From NCBI GenBank assembly GCA_015493635.1, contig WGCU01000051.1:1-50198 (forward strand): 50,198 bases of DNA, written 5' to 3'. This DNA is from Spirochaetaceae bacterium. GTDB taxonomy: Bacteria > Spirochaetota > Spirochaetia > B11-G9. The position numbers and the translations under genes were made by a program. Positions 24,153 through 33,760 of this stretch are shown piece after piece (within the stretch, counting starts at the first letter, position 1; every line of letters begins with the position of its first letter). The notes beneath the pieces were generated by a model. That model did no database searches, was not told the DNA's origin, and saw nothing but the letters and a program-made list of their open reading frames with translations.

Positions 24153-24470
24153 TCACTCCTCTTCCAGCCATCCTCTCAGAATTTCAGCTGTTTCTTCAAG
24201 TAAAAGATTGAGCTTTTCTTTTGCCGGGGCGATTCTGTACATTTTAAGTGCTTCCAGGGGGTCTCCCTTTTTTCTGTAGTAATCGCCCATCCGTATTAGT
24301 CCATCACTGTACGAGGTTGTAACAAAAATTTTTCTCGCAATTTCATACTCACCCGAATTGAACAGCTCGTTGCCCTTCCGGATGAGTGCCGAACGCTGTG
24401 ATGGAGTTACGGTACTTTGTTCAGAACTTCCAACTTTTAGAAATCCCGTACTTCTGACATTTTCAGACAT
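24153..24470 (-). CDS. Small conserved TPR-like protein
   Basis: The 105-residue protein has one to two helical TPR-like hairpins (ALIRKGNELFNSGEYEIARK, RMGDYYRKKGDPLEALKMY) after a polar N-terminus. It is directly coupled to the larger TPR gene, with its stop one base before that gene's ATG. The pair is probably one functional unit; no specific function is recognised. Confidence 0.7.
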   Translation of the reverse strand: MSENVRSTGFLKVGSSEQSTVTPSQRSALIRKGNELFNSGEYEIARKIFVTTSYSDGLIRMGDYYRKKGDPLEALKMYRIAPAKEKLNLLLEETAEILRGWLEEE

Positions 24471-24537
24471 AACTACTCATAAAAGGTCATCATAAAAGAA
24501 AAAAACAAATGTATCAAGTTTAAAGTGTCATGTGTAG

Positions 24538-25122
24538 TCATATTTTCCCCTTTGTTGAAAGAACTCCCTCTCTTTTACTGAGGCAAAAAGCAGCAGAAAG
24601 TGTTTTCCCCAATGCTTTAAACAGAGATTCTGCCATGTGGTGGCTATTTTCACCGTACCGGCATTCAAGATGAAGCGTGATGCTTCCGGATGAAGCAAGA
24701 GCAATAAAGAATTCCCGGAGAAGCGGCATATGAAAATTACCGGAATATTCCTGGGGAAAAACTGCTTTTATAACAGCATACCCTCTTCCTCCCGCATCAA
24801 TCGTAACTTCAGAAAGTGATTCGTCCATAGGGATAACGGTGTGTCCGAAGCGTATAATGGATCCGTATGTTGCAACGGTATCTTTTAAAGCCTCTCCCAG
24901 GACTATCCCGGTATCTTCAACAAGATGATGAGGATCAACGTCCGTATCTCCTGATGCCTGTATGGTAAGCCCGAAATTCCCATGAAAAGCCATAGCGTGG
25001 AGCATGTGGTCAAAAAACGGGATGCCTGTATCAATGGAAATCTTATCCCCGTCCATATCCAGTACCATCGAAATGGACGTTTCTTTTGTTACTCTTTCTT
25101 TCTTTATTTCTCTTGTACTCAT
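24538..25122 (-). CDS. hisB: Imidazoleglycerol-phosphate dehydratase
   Basis: The 194-residue enzyme has the two metal-binding repeats of the family, with PFFDHMLHAMAFHG and DPHHLVEDTGIVLG in the first half, and RYGENSHHMAESLFKALG in the second. It is the monofunctional form without the histidinol phosphatase domain. It catalyses the sixth step of histidine synthesis. Its ATG overlaps the hisG stop by 4 bases. Confidence 0.95.
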   Translation of the reverse strand: MSTREIKKERVTKETSISMVLDMDGDKISIDTGIPFFDHMLHAMAFHGNFGLTIQASGDTDVDPHHLVEDTGIVLGEALKDTVATYGSIIRFGHTVIPMDESLSEVTIDAGGRGYAVIKAVFPQEYSGNFHMPLLREFFIALASSGSITLHLECRYGENSHHMAESLFKALGKTLSAAFCLSKREGVLSTKGKI

Positions 25123-25730
25123 TCGGTAATCCTTGCGACAAAATTATTAACTGCTTGATAGTGCAGCTTATAATAAGAAGGGTTCACTATAAGATGAACC
25201 TTTATGTCTTTTAATTTTTCGTATATTTCAAGATTATTTGCCTTCAGAGTATTTCCTGTTTCCACAAGATCAACGATGTAGCGGGTAAGGCCCAGTACCG
25301 GAGCAAGCTCCACTGAGCCGTTAAGTTTGACAATTTCCACCGGAATACCTTTACTGTGGTAATAGTCTCTCGTAAACCGGGTGAATTTGGTCGCTATTGT
25401 CAGTTTTCTTCCTCTTTTCTCCAGGGTTTGTCCTTTCTTGCCGGCGATGCACATTGATGTACTGCCAAAATCAAAGGTGTGAAGTTTGAAAAATTTATAT
25501 CCTGTTTCATAGAGAACATCGGAACCGCAAATTCCTAGACCGGCTATTCCGTGGTTGACGTATGTCGGAAGATCTGAATTTTTTACAAGAAATATTTTTA
25601 AAAGACCTGAAGCGTCATGAGCAACAAGTTTCCGGTTATCAAATGAAAATCCCATACCCTTTAAGGAAAACTGTTTTTTAACTTCCTCAAATAACCGCCC
25701 TTTCGGCAGTGCCAGTGTTAATGGTGTCAT
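25119..25730 (-). CDS. hisG: ATP phosphoribosyltransferase catalytic subunit, short form
   Basis: At 203 residues this is the HisG-S form, without the C-terminal regulatory domain. LALPKGRLFEEV at the N-terminus and the PRPP-binding segment DLVETGNTLKAN are diagnostic. Short HisG needs HisZ, which is encoded just upstream with a 4-base overlap. The first committed step of histidine synthesis is thus encoded as hisZ-hisG, followed by hisB. Confidence 0.95.
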   Translation of the reverse strand: MTPLTLALPKGRLFEEVKKQFSLKGMGFSFDNRKLVAHDASGLLKIFLVKNSDLPTYVNHGIAGLGICGSDVLYETGYKFFKLHTFDFGSTSMCIAGKKGQTLEKRGRKLTIATKFTRFTRDYYHSKGIPVEIVKLNGSVELAPVLGLTRYIVDLVETGNTLKANNLEIYEKLKDIKVHLIVNPSYYKLHYQAVNNFVARITE

Positions 25731-26812
25731 AACAGTACTATCCTTCCCTGCTGCCGCAGTTTATCAGCTTCCCTGTATGCTGAGGTAAAATCCTGCTGTT
25801 CCAGAGCCGTGTGATCCGGTATTGAAAAATCAGAACTCATCAGTTTTTCAACTTTTCTCAGCAATATTGAAAACCCTATGGAAGGCGAATCGAAACCGAA
25901 CTCTTTCAGCAGCGTATCGTATCTCCCCCCGGACACCACAGCTGAATCAACACCCTCCAGATATCCCTGAAAAACAATGCCTGTATAATAGTGCTGGCTT
26001 CCGGTTTCTGACATGTCAATGCGGAAATGATTCTCCAAGTTAAGTTCAGTAAGCATAGCCCATAAAGAGAGCAGGTGGTTAATTGCTTCCTGTTCCTGCA
26101 TATCCGGTTTGTAGGCACTCTTTTTAAGCAAGTTCTCAAAATCAGTAGCTGTTCCGATAAAAGAAATCAAATCAAGGATGAAAGATTTTTTATCAGCGCT
26201 GATGCGTCCGTTAATAAAGTGTTCAAGTTCTCCGAAATTTCTGTTTCCGGAAAGACTGATAACATGTGAAAACTCTTCCCCGGAAAAATCAGCAAATAAC
26301 TTTGCCAGAATGTCCCTTGACCCAAGATGAATACGGGGACTCAGATCAAGAGCCTTGAAGGTCGCGATAAGCAGGGTAAGAACTTCCATATCCGCATACT
26401 TCCCTTCTTTCCCTATCAGTTCAACTCCTGTCTGGAAAAACTCATTTTTGGAAATATCCTCCTGGTTCTGATGGCGGAGGATGGCCCCGGAATAGTAAAC
26501 CCGTAAGGGAAGATCGGTAGATCCGGAAAGAAGGCCTATCTGCTTTGCCAGAAAAAGCGTAATATCTGACCGCAGCATGAGCAGGTCACCTTCTCTGTCT
26601 ATAAGGCGGTATATATCCTTTTCCCGGCCGGAAATCATATCCTGATAAATATCAAAAAAATCAAACAGCGGTGTTTCCACCGGCAGGTATCCCCAGCTTG
26701 TGAAAAGATTATGCAGCCGGGCTACTGCCTGCTGATGCCGATATGCTTCTTCCAGGTAGAGACTTTCAGTACCCTGGGGCAGCTGAAGAAGCCGGTTTTT
26801 TTTTCCTGTCAA
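25727..26812 (-). CDS. hisZ: ATP phosphoribosyltransferase regulatory subunit (HisRS paralogue)
   Basis: The 361-residue protein is a class II synthetase-like paralogue of HisRS without the anticodon-binding domain. It shows LRSDITLFLAKQ (motif 2-like), YYTGIVFQGYLEG and SGGRYDTLLKEFG (motif 3-like). It activates and feedback-regulates short HisG. The start is TTG, with AAGGAGG 6 bases upstream. Synthetase activity is not expected. Confidence rests on its place in the hisZ-hisG-hisB order. Confidence 0.88.
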   Translation of the reverse strand: MTGKKNRLLQLPQGTESLYLEEAYRHQQAVARLHNLFTSWGYLPVETPLFDFFDIYQDMISGREKDIYRLIDREGDLLMLRSDITLFLAKQIGLLSGSTDLPLRVYYSGAILRHQNQEDISKNEFFQTGVELIGKEGKYADMEVLTLLIATFKALDLSPRIHLGSRDILAKLFADFSGEEFSHVISLSGNRNFGELEHFINGRISADKKSFILDLISFIGTATDFENLLKKSAYKPDMQEQEAINHLLSLWAMLTELNLENHFRIDMSETGSQHYYTGIVFQGYLEGVDSAVVSGGRYDTLLKEFGFDSPSIGFSILLRKVEKLMSSDFSIPDHTALEQQDFTSAYREADKLRQQGRIVLL

Positions 26813-26881
26813 TGATGGCCTCCTTGTATCTGTCTTTCATGGTATCAGAATAGGGTATCAGTGGCAATTACCTGATTCTTG

Positions 26882-26909
26882 TTGAAAAAAATAAAAAATG
26901 GTGTACACT
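26882..26909 (+). promoter_or_regulatory. Promoter for the 48-residue gene
   Basis: TTGAAA (26882-26887) and TACACT (26904-26909) are separated by 16 bases. The ATG at 26917 is only 7 bases after the -10, so the transcript would start at or near the start codon. Confidence 0.5.
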
Positions 26910-26916
26910 GTTGATT

Positions 26917-27063
26917 ATGAGTGATGAATACAAAGTTGAAGACCTCTTCTTCCTGCAGAGGGATGATGCGCAAATTGATCAGATTCAGTCCCTGGAATCC
27001 GTCGAGTATCCTGAAAGTCTTATAGATAGATGGGATCAATGGATAAAAGCTGTTAAAGGGTAG
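26917..27063 (+). CDS. Small acidic protein, 48 residues
   Basis: The frame encodes a hydrophilic, acidic peptide (MSDEYKVEDLFFLQRDDAQI near the start, ending in DRWDQWIKAVKG). There is no ribosome site, but a good promoter ends 7 bases before the ATG, which suggests a leaderless message. Its last 11 bases overlap the 3' end of rsmD on the other strand. I do not recognise it; the codon-like composition and the promoter are the main support. Confidence 0.5.
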   Translation: MSDEYKVEDLFFLQRDDAQIDQIQSLESVEYPESLIDRWDQWIKAVKG

Positions 27064-27595
27064 AGCCTGTCTTTCTGAAAAATCTTACGATGGAACCTCC
27101 GTACTTTCTTATATCGTAGCATTCCATATTTCCTGCTGTTTCTTCCCATATATCTGATGAGGGATGGTGGATCATAACGATGGTACCGGCTGTTACAAGC
27201 CGGGATTTTCCTATTTTTTCGATTAATTCCTGTTTTTTGGAGAAAATAAACGGGGGATCAGCATAGATAAGATCAAAACTTTCTTTGGCCAATTCAATAT
27301 ACCGTTGTACATTCATCATCTTCAGGGTTATTTCGGATTCAACCATCTCCATATTTTTCAGGATAGTACTTTTCTTTTTATAGTCCCGTTCCACAAGGAC
27401 AACGGGTTCAGCTCCTCTGGATGCTGCTTCAATACCGACGAGCCCCGAGCCTGAGAATAGATCGAGAAAAGAAAGCCCTTCTATATCATGCAAAATGGAA
27501 AAGAGGGATTCTCTCATCCGGTCCATGGCAGGACGTATAATTCCCGCGGGACATGCTACCTTACGGCTTCTGTATTTTCCTCCGGTAATACGCAT
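27053..27595 (-). CDS. rsmD: 16S rRNA guanine-N2 methyltransferase (RsmD)
   Basis: The 180-residue protein starts MRITGGKYRSRKV, carries the SAM-binding FLDLFSGSGLVGIEAASRG and the catalytic YADPPF motif, and has the PAMDRMRESLFSIL block near the N-terminus typical of RsmD. It methylates G966 of 16S rRNA. It lies 13 bases downstream of recG on the same strand. Confidence 0.93.
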   Translation of the reverse strand: MRITGGKYRSRKVACPAGIIRPAMDRMRESLFSILHDIEGLSFLDLFSGSGLVGIEAASRGAEPVVLVERDYKKKSTILKNMEMVESEITLKMMNVQRYIELAKESFDLIYADPPFIFSKKQELIEKIGKSRLVTAGTIVMIHHPSSDIWEETAGNMECYDIRKYGGSIVRFFRKTGSTL

Positions 27596-27608
27596 CTACA
27601 GAACTCCT

Positions 27609-29684
27609 TTATCCGCTGGAAAGAAGGTTGTCCTCGAAAGGAGGACACCTCTCAAAAACTTCCCGTATCATCCGGTGAGAACTCTCAATAAATCCCGGGT
27701 CAGTATTCAGGATAGCCGCCGCATCCTGCCGGGCGGTATTGCGTATACGGGTATCCCGCAGTATATCAGCAAAGGTAAGTTTCAGGAATCCCGACTGCTG
27801 CCTTCCTGCAAGTTCTCCGGGGCCTCTTATCCGGAGATCTTCCTCCGACAGTGAGAAGCCGTCCCGGTGCTCCATCATCACACGCAGACGTTCCTTTCCC
27901 TCATCACCCAGCAGATCAGAGTAGATAAGGAAAGCGTAGGATTGTGCTTCCCCTCTGCCGACCCTTCCTCTCAGCTGATGAAGTCCGGATAGACCAAACC
28001 GCTCAGCATGCTCTATAACCATACAGGTTGCATTTTTTACATCCACCCCGACCTCTACAACGCTTGTGGCCACGAGGATATCAATAGTGCCGGAAATGAA
28101 TCCTTCCATAACCGTTTCTTTGCGGTCTTCAGGTACTTTGGAATGTACAAGACCAAGACGGAATTCGGGATATACTTTCTTTTTAAGATATGAAAACATC
28201 GTTTCCGCGTCGTGCAGCTGCGCCGGTTCTTCTTTTTCTGTCTGTCCTATCCGGGGATAAACAAAATAAGCCTGATGACCTTTTTTAAGTTCACTTCTGA
28301 CAGCTTCAAATACTTTTCTCCGGTTGTCCATCTTTGAAAGGTGGGTTATGACCGCTTTCCTCCCTTCAGGCATTGTTTTAATGACAGAGATGTCAAGATC
28401 CGCGAAAACAGTCATTGTCAGGGTCCGGGGAATTGGTGTTGCAGTCATAAGAAGCAGGTCCGGTGTCTGCCCTTTGTCAAGAAGCGCAAGTCGTTGAAGA
28501 ACACCGAATTTATGCTGTTCATCAACAATGACAAACTGCAGGTTTTTAAAGGTTACATCACGGGTAAAGAGTGCGTGAGTTCCTATAAGAAGATCTATAC
28601 TGCCTTCTTTCAGTGCTTTCAGAAGAAGCCTGCGCTGTTTTGCCGGAATACTGCCGCTGAGATAAGCGATCCGCACTCCCAGAGAAGCCAGCAGTCTGCC
28701 GGCATTTTCACCATGCTGTCTTGCCAGCAGCTCTGTGGGAGCCATAAATGCCGTCTGTCCGCCTCCTTCAATAATGCCTAAAGCGGCTATAAACGCAACG
28801 AGGGTTTTCCCGCATCCTACATCTCCCTGCAGCAGCCGGTACATCGGTGCTTCCGATTCCATGTCCTTTTGTATCTCGCCAAGGACCGTTTTTTGATCAG
28901 GAGTAAGAGAGAAGGGAAGGGACTGAACCAGCTTATTCTTGAGGGAAAAAGGCAGCTTTCGGGTGCTTCTTGTTTTACGTTTGTATTTTAAAGCACGGCG
29001 GGCGATAATAAGCTGCAGATAAAAAAGCTCTTCATACTTCAAGAGCTGCATGGATGCGTGAAGCTTTTCCATGGATTCCGGGAAATGAATATTCTTTAAC
29101 GCCTGTGACCGTGAAGGGAAGCTGTATTTCCGGTTAATTGTTTCCGGCAGCTGGTTTTCTATGGAAGCAGTATACGTTGAAATAACATAGTTCATAATTC
29201 TGCGCATGGTTCCCTGCTTTATATTTCCGGACAGGGGATACACGGGGAGTATTATGTTAAAATGCCGGGGATCGGGAGAATATTCCTCTACTTCAAACTG
29301 GGTTGACTGAATTTCTCCGTATTTATGAGAGAAAACACCGTAGAGGAAAAACCGTTTACCGACAGCAAGTTTATTCTGAAGAAAGTTTCTGCCGAAACAG
29401 ATAAGTACTCCTGTTGCGGATGAATCCGAAATGTATACTTTTAGTGTTTTCTTTCTTCCAAAACCTATAAAGTCATGTGCCTGTACCTCAACGATGGTGT
29501 TAACTGCCTTTCCTGAAGCAAAATCTGAAAGGGGTACCTGTTCTTTTCTGTCCTCATAGGTCCGGGGAAGCATGCGGAGCAGATCCGCAACAGTTATTAT
29601 ACCTGCTTTGGAAAGGATTCCGGCTGTTACGCTGCCGATACCTTTGATATCTTTAATGGAATATTTAAGCTCGTCAGCATACAT
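27609..29684 (-). CDS. recG: ATP-dependent DNA helicase RecG
   Basis: The 691-residue protein has the N-terminal wedge domain (ADLLRMLPRTYEDRK, an OB fold with HDFIGFGRKKTLKVYISD) and a superfamily 2 helicase core: LLQGDVGCGKT, FMAPTELLARQH, DEQHKFGVLQR, TATPIPRTL, and VEVGVDVKNATCMVIEHAER with QLRGRVGRG. It rescues stalled forks and processes branched DNA. It lies 8 bases downstream of the YggT gene. Confidence 0.96.
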   Translation of the reverse strand: MYADELKYSIKDIKGIGSVTAGILSKAGIITVADLLRMLPRTYEDRKEQVPLSDFASGKAVNTIVEVQAHDFIGFGRKKTLKVYISDSSATGVLICFGRNFLQNKLAVGKRFFLYGVFSHKYGEIQSTQFEVEEYSPDPRHFNIILPVYPLSGNIKQGTMRRIMNYVISTYTASIENQLPETINRKYSFPSRSQALKNIHFPESMEKLHASMQLLKYEELFYLQLIIARRALKYKRKTRSTRKLPFSLKNKLVQSLPFSLTPDQKTVLGEIQKDMESEAPMYRLLQGDVGCGKTLVAFIAALGIIEGGGQTAFMAPTELLARQHGENAGRLLASLGVRIAYLSGSIPAKQRRLLLKALKEGSIDLLIGTHALFTRDVTFKNLQFVIVDEQHKFGVLQRLALLDKGQTPDLLLMTATPIPRTLTMTVFADLDISVIKTMPEGRKAVITHLSKMDNRRKVFEAVRSELKKGHQAYFVYPRIGQTEKEEPAQLHDAETMFSYLKKKVYPEFRLGLVHSKVPEDRKETVMEGFISGTIDILVATSVVEVGVDVKNATCMVIEHAERFGLSGLHQLRGRVGRGEAQSYAFLIYSDLLGDEGKERLRVMMEHRDGFSLSEEDLRIRGPGELAGRQQSGFLKLTFADILRDTRIRNTARQDAAAILNTDPGFIESSHRMIREVFERCPPFEDNLLSSG

Positions 29685-29692
29685 GGAAAGAG

Positions 29693-30280
29693 TTACAGGG
29701 GAATCCGCTGCAGCAGACCGGAAAGTACCTGTATGAGTGCATTTCCGCCAAGGGAAAGGCCGAGAAGTATTCCGCCTGCCATAGCCATCTGCATCCTGTA
29801 GGAGATAAACTGTTTCCGGGCAATAAGATTTTTAGTGTAGGTTACAACCGGATTGATAATTGCTTCAAGGGTTGTTTTTACCGGAGAGTAAGATGTTGGT
29901 GTTATAAGCTCCATCAACAGTCTTACGGCAATAAGAATAATAAAAAAGGTTAAAAGGAAAGACACTGCTGACCATGAAGCCTGAAGAAGAATGGCAAGTA
30001 TGATACCGAGAGTAACTTTTCCGAATACTAAAATAGTACTCAGTACATTCTGTACAACTACGAGTATGATAATAGCGGCAATAGGTGAGAAATCAATCAT
30101 CCCGAACCGGAGAAAGGTAAAACGTTTAAAGTAGTTCAGATAGGGGTCTGTAATAGCACCAAGCATCTCTGAAGCTCTGCCGAAACTTCCTCTTCCAAAC
30201 CAGGTAAGCAAAATTCGTATAAATATCAGCAGCATGTATGCGGAAATTAATCCTGATGTCAATCGAATAAAAAGCAGCAT
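29693..30280 (-). CDS. YggT-family membrane protein, two YGGT repeats
   Basis: The 195-residue protein contains two copies of the YGGT module: the first with FIRILLTWFGRGSFGRASEM followed by TDPYLNYFKRF, the second with a similar pair of helices and INPVVTYTKNLI. About six membrane segments are present. Members are inner-membrane proteins of unclear function, linked to cell division or osmotic tolerance in some bacteria. It sits between dnaE and recG. Confidence 0.8.
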   Translation of the reverse strand: MLLFIRLTSGLISAYMLLIFIRILLTWFGRGSFGRASEMLGAITDPYLNYFKRFTFLRFGMIDFSPIAAIIILVVVQNVLSTILVFGKVTLGIILAILLQASWSAVSFLLTFFIILIAVRLLMELITPTSYSPVKTTLEAIINPVVTYTKNLIARKQFISYRMQMAMAGGILLGLSLGGNALIQVLSGLLQRIPL

Positions 30281-30303
30281 GTGTTTTTTCTCCTTATGTT
30301 CTG

Positions 30304-33300
30304 TTACGCTGTCCAGACATCCTCAATATGAGGATATTCTTTAATTAAACTCAGTACGTTACCGGATGGCTCCAGTTTTATCTGCCCTGATGCTCTGATA
30401 ATAGTATCATTTCCTGCGGCAGGAGAATGAAGGTGAAGATACACCGCACAGTTTCCTGAGAAATCCATCAGGTATTCTCTAAAGGACACAAGATCTTCCT
30501 CCTGGCAGATATCCCTGTTTATTTTTATATGCACTTCAGATGTTTTCAGCTTTTTGAGCTTTTCCAGGGGAATTATTTCATCTACAAGGAACTTCGGATC
30601 TCCCCGGGAGAGGTCAACCTTTCCGGAAAATCCCAAAATTGCATCCTTTTGGATCAACTCCCCTTTCTCTTCCCAGATCTTGGGGAAAAATGTCAGCTCT
30701 ATCGTTCCCTTGAAATCTTCAAGCAGCACGAATGCCATGGGACGGCCTTTTTTTGTTGTGATAACCCGTGGCTCATGTACTGTTCCCAGAATGGTGTACT
30801 TTCTATCGGTTTGGATGGAATCAGGATGTGAAAGATCCAGTGATACTGCTTTTTCCCAGATTTTCCGGTATTTATCCAGAGGGTGTCCCGAAAAATAGTA
30901 TCCGAGAAGTTCTTTCTCATTTCTGAGATTGTCCATCTGAGGCCATTCTTCAACCGTTTCTATCTTTACAGGGGGTATCATGGTTTCATCATTTTCATCA
31001 AAAAGTGATGTTTGACCGAATTTTTCTCCGTCTTTCTTTTTCGTGGTATATTCAAGCATCGTATCCAGATTGTGCATGAGTGTTGCACGGCCTGTCTTGA
31101 AAGAATCAAAAACTCCGCATTTTAGTAATGATTCTATAACTTTCCTGTTTACTACTCTCAGGTCAACCTTATAGAGGAAGTCAAGAAAAGATTCAAAAGC
31201 ACCATTTTCTTCTCTGGAACGGATTATCTCGTCTACTGCGGCTTCTCCGATGTTTTTTATCCCGACAAGGCCGTAAACAATTTTTCCCTGTTCAACGGTA
31301 AAATTCTTGTCTGACAGATTGATATCCGGGGGAAGGATAGCAAGCCCCATACTCTTTGTTTCATTGATATACTGGGTCATCTTGTCGGGGTTGTTAATTT
31401 CATTTGTCAGGTTGGCAGCCATGAACTCGGCGGGATAATTTGCTTTCAGATATGCTGTTTTGTATGCGATTACTGAGTATGCAGCGGCATGGGATTTATT
31501 AAAGCCGTATCCTGCGAAGGGTTTAAGCATTTCGTAAATATCCGAAGCCAGTTTTTCACTGTATCCCTTCTCTTTTGCCCCGGCAAGGAATTCTACCTTC
31601 ATTTTCTCCATTTCTTTGACTTTTTTCTTACCCATGGCCCTGCGTAAAATATCTGCTTTGCCAAGGCTGAATCCGCCGATAATCTGAGCCACTTTCATGA
31701 CCTGTTCCTGATAGACGATAACACCGTAGGTTGGTTCCAGAACTTCTTTAAGACTGGGATCAGGGTAACGGATAGGGGTTCTTCCCCTTTTGCTGTCAAT
31801 AAACTGCGGTATATTCTGCATGGGGCCGGGGCGGTACAATGCATTTAACGCAATAAGGTCTTCTATGGAGTCAGGCTTTGCCTGCTTCAGGATTCCCTGC
31901 ATCCCTGAGCTCTCAAACTGGAAGACACAGACACTTTTCCCTTCGCCGAGGAGTTTGAATGTTTTTCTATCATATTCAGGAATAGCTTCACTGCTGAAAT
32001 CTGCTTCCCGTTTTCTGATAAGGTCTTCAGTATGTTTTATAAGGGTAAGGGTTTTAAGCCCGAGAAAGTCCATCTTTACAAGACCGCACTCTTCAAGCTG
32101 ATCCATGGTGTACTGGGTTGAAATGGATCCGGTCTTGGCATCACGGTATAGAGGAACATAATCGGTTAGTTTACTTTTCCCGATAACCACCCCCGCGGCA
32201 TGGGTTGAGGCATGCCGGGAGAGCCCTTCCAGACGTTTACCCGTATCGATCAGTTCCCGGTAAATTTCTCCTCTGCTTTCGTAGACTTTAAGTTTCGGTT
32301 CCTTCTCCAGAGCCTCTTCAATAGTTATTTTATTTTCTGAGGGAATAAGTTTTGATATCTGATCCGCCTCTGAATAGGGAATATCAAGAACCCGGGCTAC
32401 ATCACGGATAACAGCTTTTGCTTTTAATGTTCCAAAGGTAATAATCTGGCCGACTCTGTCTTTCCCGTACTTCCGGGTAACGTAATCTATTACCTCCTGG
32501 CGCCTTTCAAAACAGAAATCTATATCAAAATCAGGCATGGATATCCGTTCAGGATTAAGAAACCGTTCAAAGAGGAGTTTGTACTTCAGCGGATCAATAT
32601 CCGTAATTTTTAAGGAGTAGGCCACAATGGAGCCTGCTCCCGAGCCTCTGCCGGGGCCGACGGGAATATCATTTTCTCTGGCAAAATGAATAAAATCCCA
32701 GACAATGAGGAAGTAGCCGGTAAACTTCATACTAATGATAATATCCAGCTCATATTCTACCCGGGCTTTGATCTCTTCCGTAATAACCGGATACCGTTCT
32801 TTGAGACCTTCTTCTGTCAGCGACCGTAAATAATCATCCGGGGTCTTGAATTGAGACGGAATTTCGTAATCAGGAAGCAGCGGACCCGGAAGCTCTATTT
32901 CAAGATGACATTTTTCCGCAAGTTTTACCGTATTTTCCAGTGCTTCAGGGACATCCTTAAAGACTTCGTACATCTCTTCGCGGCTTTTCATATAGAATTC
33001 ACTGGAACTGAACTTCATTCTCTTTGTTTCATGTTTTTTACGGTTTGTTCCAATACAGATAAGAATATCCTGGGCATTTGCATCTTCTTTTGAAAGATAA
33101 TGAATATCGTTCGTTGCTATAAGAGGAATCCCTGTTTCCCGGGACAGGGAACGTATCTGCTCGTTGGCAATTTTCTGCTCAGGAATACCGTGGTCCTGAA
33201 GTTCCAGGTAGAAGTTACCGTCACCGAATATTTTGTTGTAGTAAAGTACCGCTTCTCTGGCCTCATCAATCTTGCCTTCCAGGATTTTTCTTGGAACAAT

Positions 33301-33735
33301 TCCGACAAGACAGGCCGTAGAGCAGATAAGTCCCTCGTGGTACTTTTCTATAAGTTCATTATCAATCCGAGGTTTATAGTAAAATCCCTCAGTATATGCC
33401 AGGGAAGATAGCATGAGGAGATTCCGGTACCCGGTAATATTTTTTGCAAGAAGGATAAGGTGATTATATCTGTTTCCCTTATCCAATCCGGATTTAATTT
33501 TTCTACTGGTTGAGGATACATAAAACTCACAGCCTATGACAGGATTGATATCATGGGCTTTACATTCTTTATAAAAGCGCAGGGCGCCGAACATATTCCC
33601 GTGATCAGTGATAGCGAGATGTTTCATTCCCAGAGAAACAGCTTTTTCCACCATTTTTTTTATGGGAACCGCTCCATCCAGAAGAGAGTAATCGGTATGG
33701 TTGTGCAGGTGAACAAAATCAGGTACGTGTGACAT
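30304..33735 (-). CDS. dnaE: DNA polymerase III alpha subunit (DnaE)
   Basis: The 1143-residue protein has the N-terminal PHP domain (HLHNHTDYSLLDG, AITDHGNMFG), the C-family polymerase palm with GPGRGSGAGSIVAYSL and the catalytic PDFDIDF, the fingers (YRPGPMQNIP), the KSHAAAYSVIAYKTAYLK block and, towards the end, an OB fold (YTILGTVHEPRVITT). No exonuclease insertion is present, so it is DnaE and not PolC. The gene follows the XDH-like trio by 25 bases and may share its transcript. Confidence 0.97.
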   Translation of the reverse strand: MSHVPDFVHLHNHTDYSLLDGAVPIKKMVEKAVSLGMKHLAITDHGNMFGALRFYKECKAHDINPVIGCEFYVSSTSRKIKSGLDKGNRYNHLILLAKNITGYRNLLMLSSLAYTEGFYYKPRIDNELIEKYHEGLICSTACLVGIVPRKILEGKIDEAREAVLYYNKIFGDGNFYLELQDHGIPEQKIANEQIRSLSRETGIPLIATNDIHYLSKEDANAQDILICIGTNRKKHETKRMKFSSSEFYMKSREEMYEVFKDVPEALENTVKLAEKCHLEIELPGPLLPDYEIPSQFKTPDDYLRSLTEEGLKERYPVITEEIKARVEYELDIIISMKFTGYFLIVWDFIHFARENDIPVGPGRGSGAGSIVAYSLKITDIDPLKYKLLFERFLNPERISMPDFDIDFCFERRQEVIDYVTRKYGKDRVGQIITFGTLKAKAVIRDVARVLDIPYSEADQISKLIPSENKITIEEALEKEPKLKVYESRGEIYRELIDTGKRLEGLSRHASTHAAGVVIGKSKLTDYVPLYRDAKTGSISTQYTMDQLEECGLVKMDFLGLKTLTLIKHTEDLIRKREADFSSEAIPEYDRKTFKLLGEGKSVCVFQFESSGMQGILKQAKPDSIEDLIALNALYRPGPMQNIPQFIDSKRGRTPIRYPDPSLKEVLEPTYGVIVYQEQVMKVAQIIGGFSLGKADILRRAMGKKKVKEMEKMKVEFLAGAKEKGYSEKLASDIYEMLKPFAGYGFNKSHAAAYSVIAYKTAYLKANYPAEFMAANLTNEINNPDKMTQYINETKSMGLAILPPDINLSDKNFTVEQGKIVYGLVGIKNIGEAAVDEIIRSREENGAFESFLDFLYKVDLRVVNRKVIESLLKCGVFDSFKTGRATLMHNLDTMLEYTTKKKDGEKFGQTSLFDENDETMIPPVKIETVEEWPQMDNLRNEKELLGYYFSGHPLDKYRKIWEKAVSLDLSHPDSIQTDRKYTILGTVHEPRVITTKKGRPMAFVLLEDFKGTIELTFFPKIWEEKGELIQKDAILGFSGKVDLSRGDPKFLVDEIIPLEKLKKLKTSEVHIKINRDICQEEDLVSFREYLMDFSGNCAVYLHLHSPAAGNDTIIRASGQIKLEPSGNVLSLIKEYPHIEDVWTA

Positions 33736-33760
33736 TAATGAAGAATATACCGTGTAGGAG

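Noticed and set aside
30304-33735. PolC-type polymerase
   Set aside because: There is no DnaQ exonuclease insertion, and the domain order is that of DnaE.
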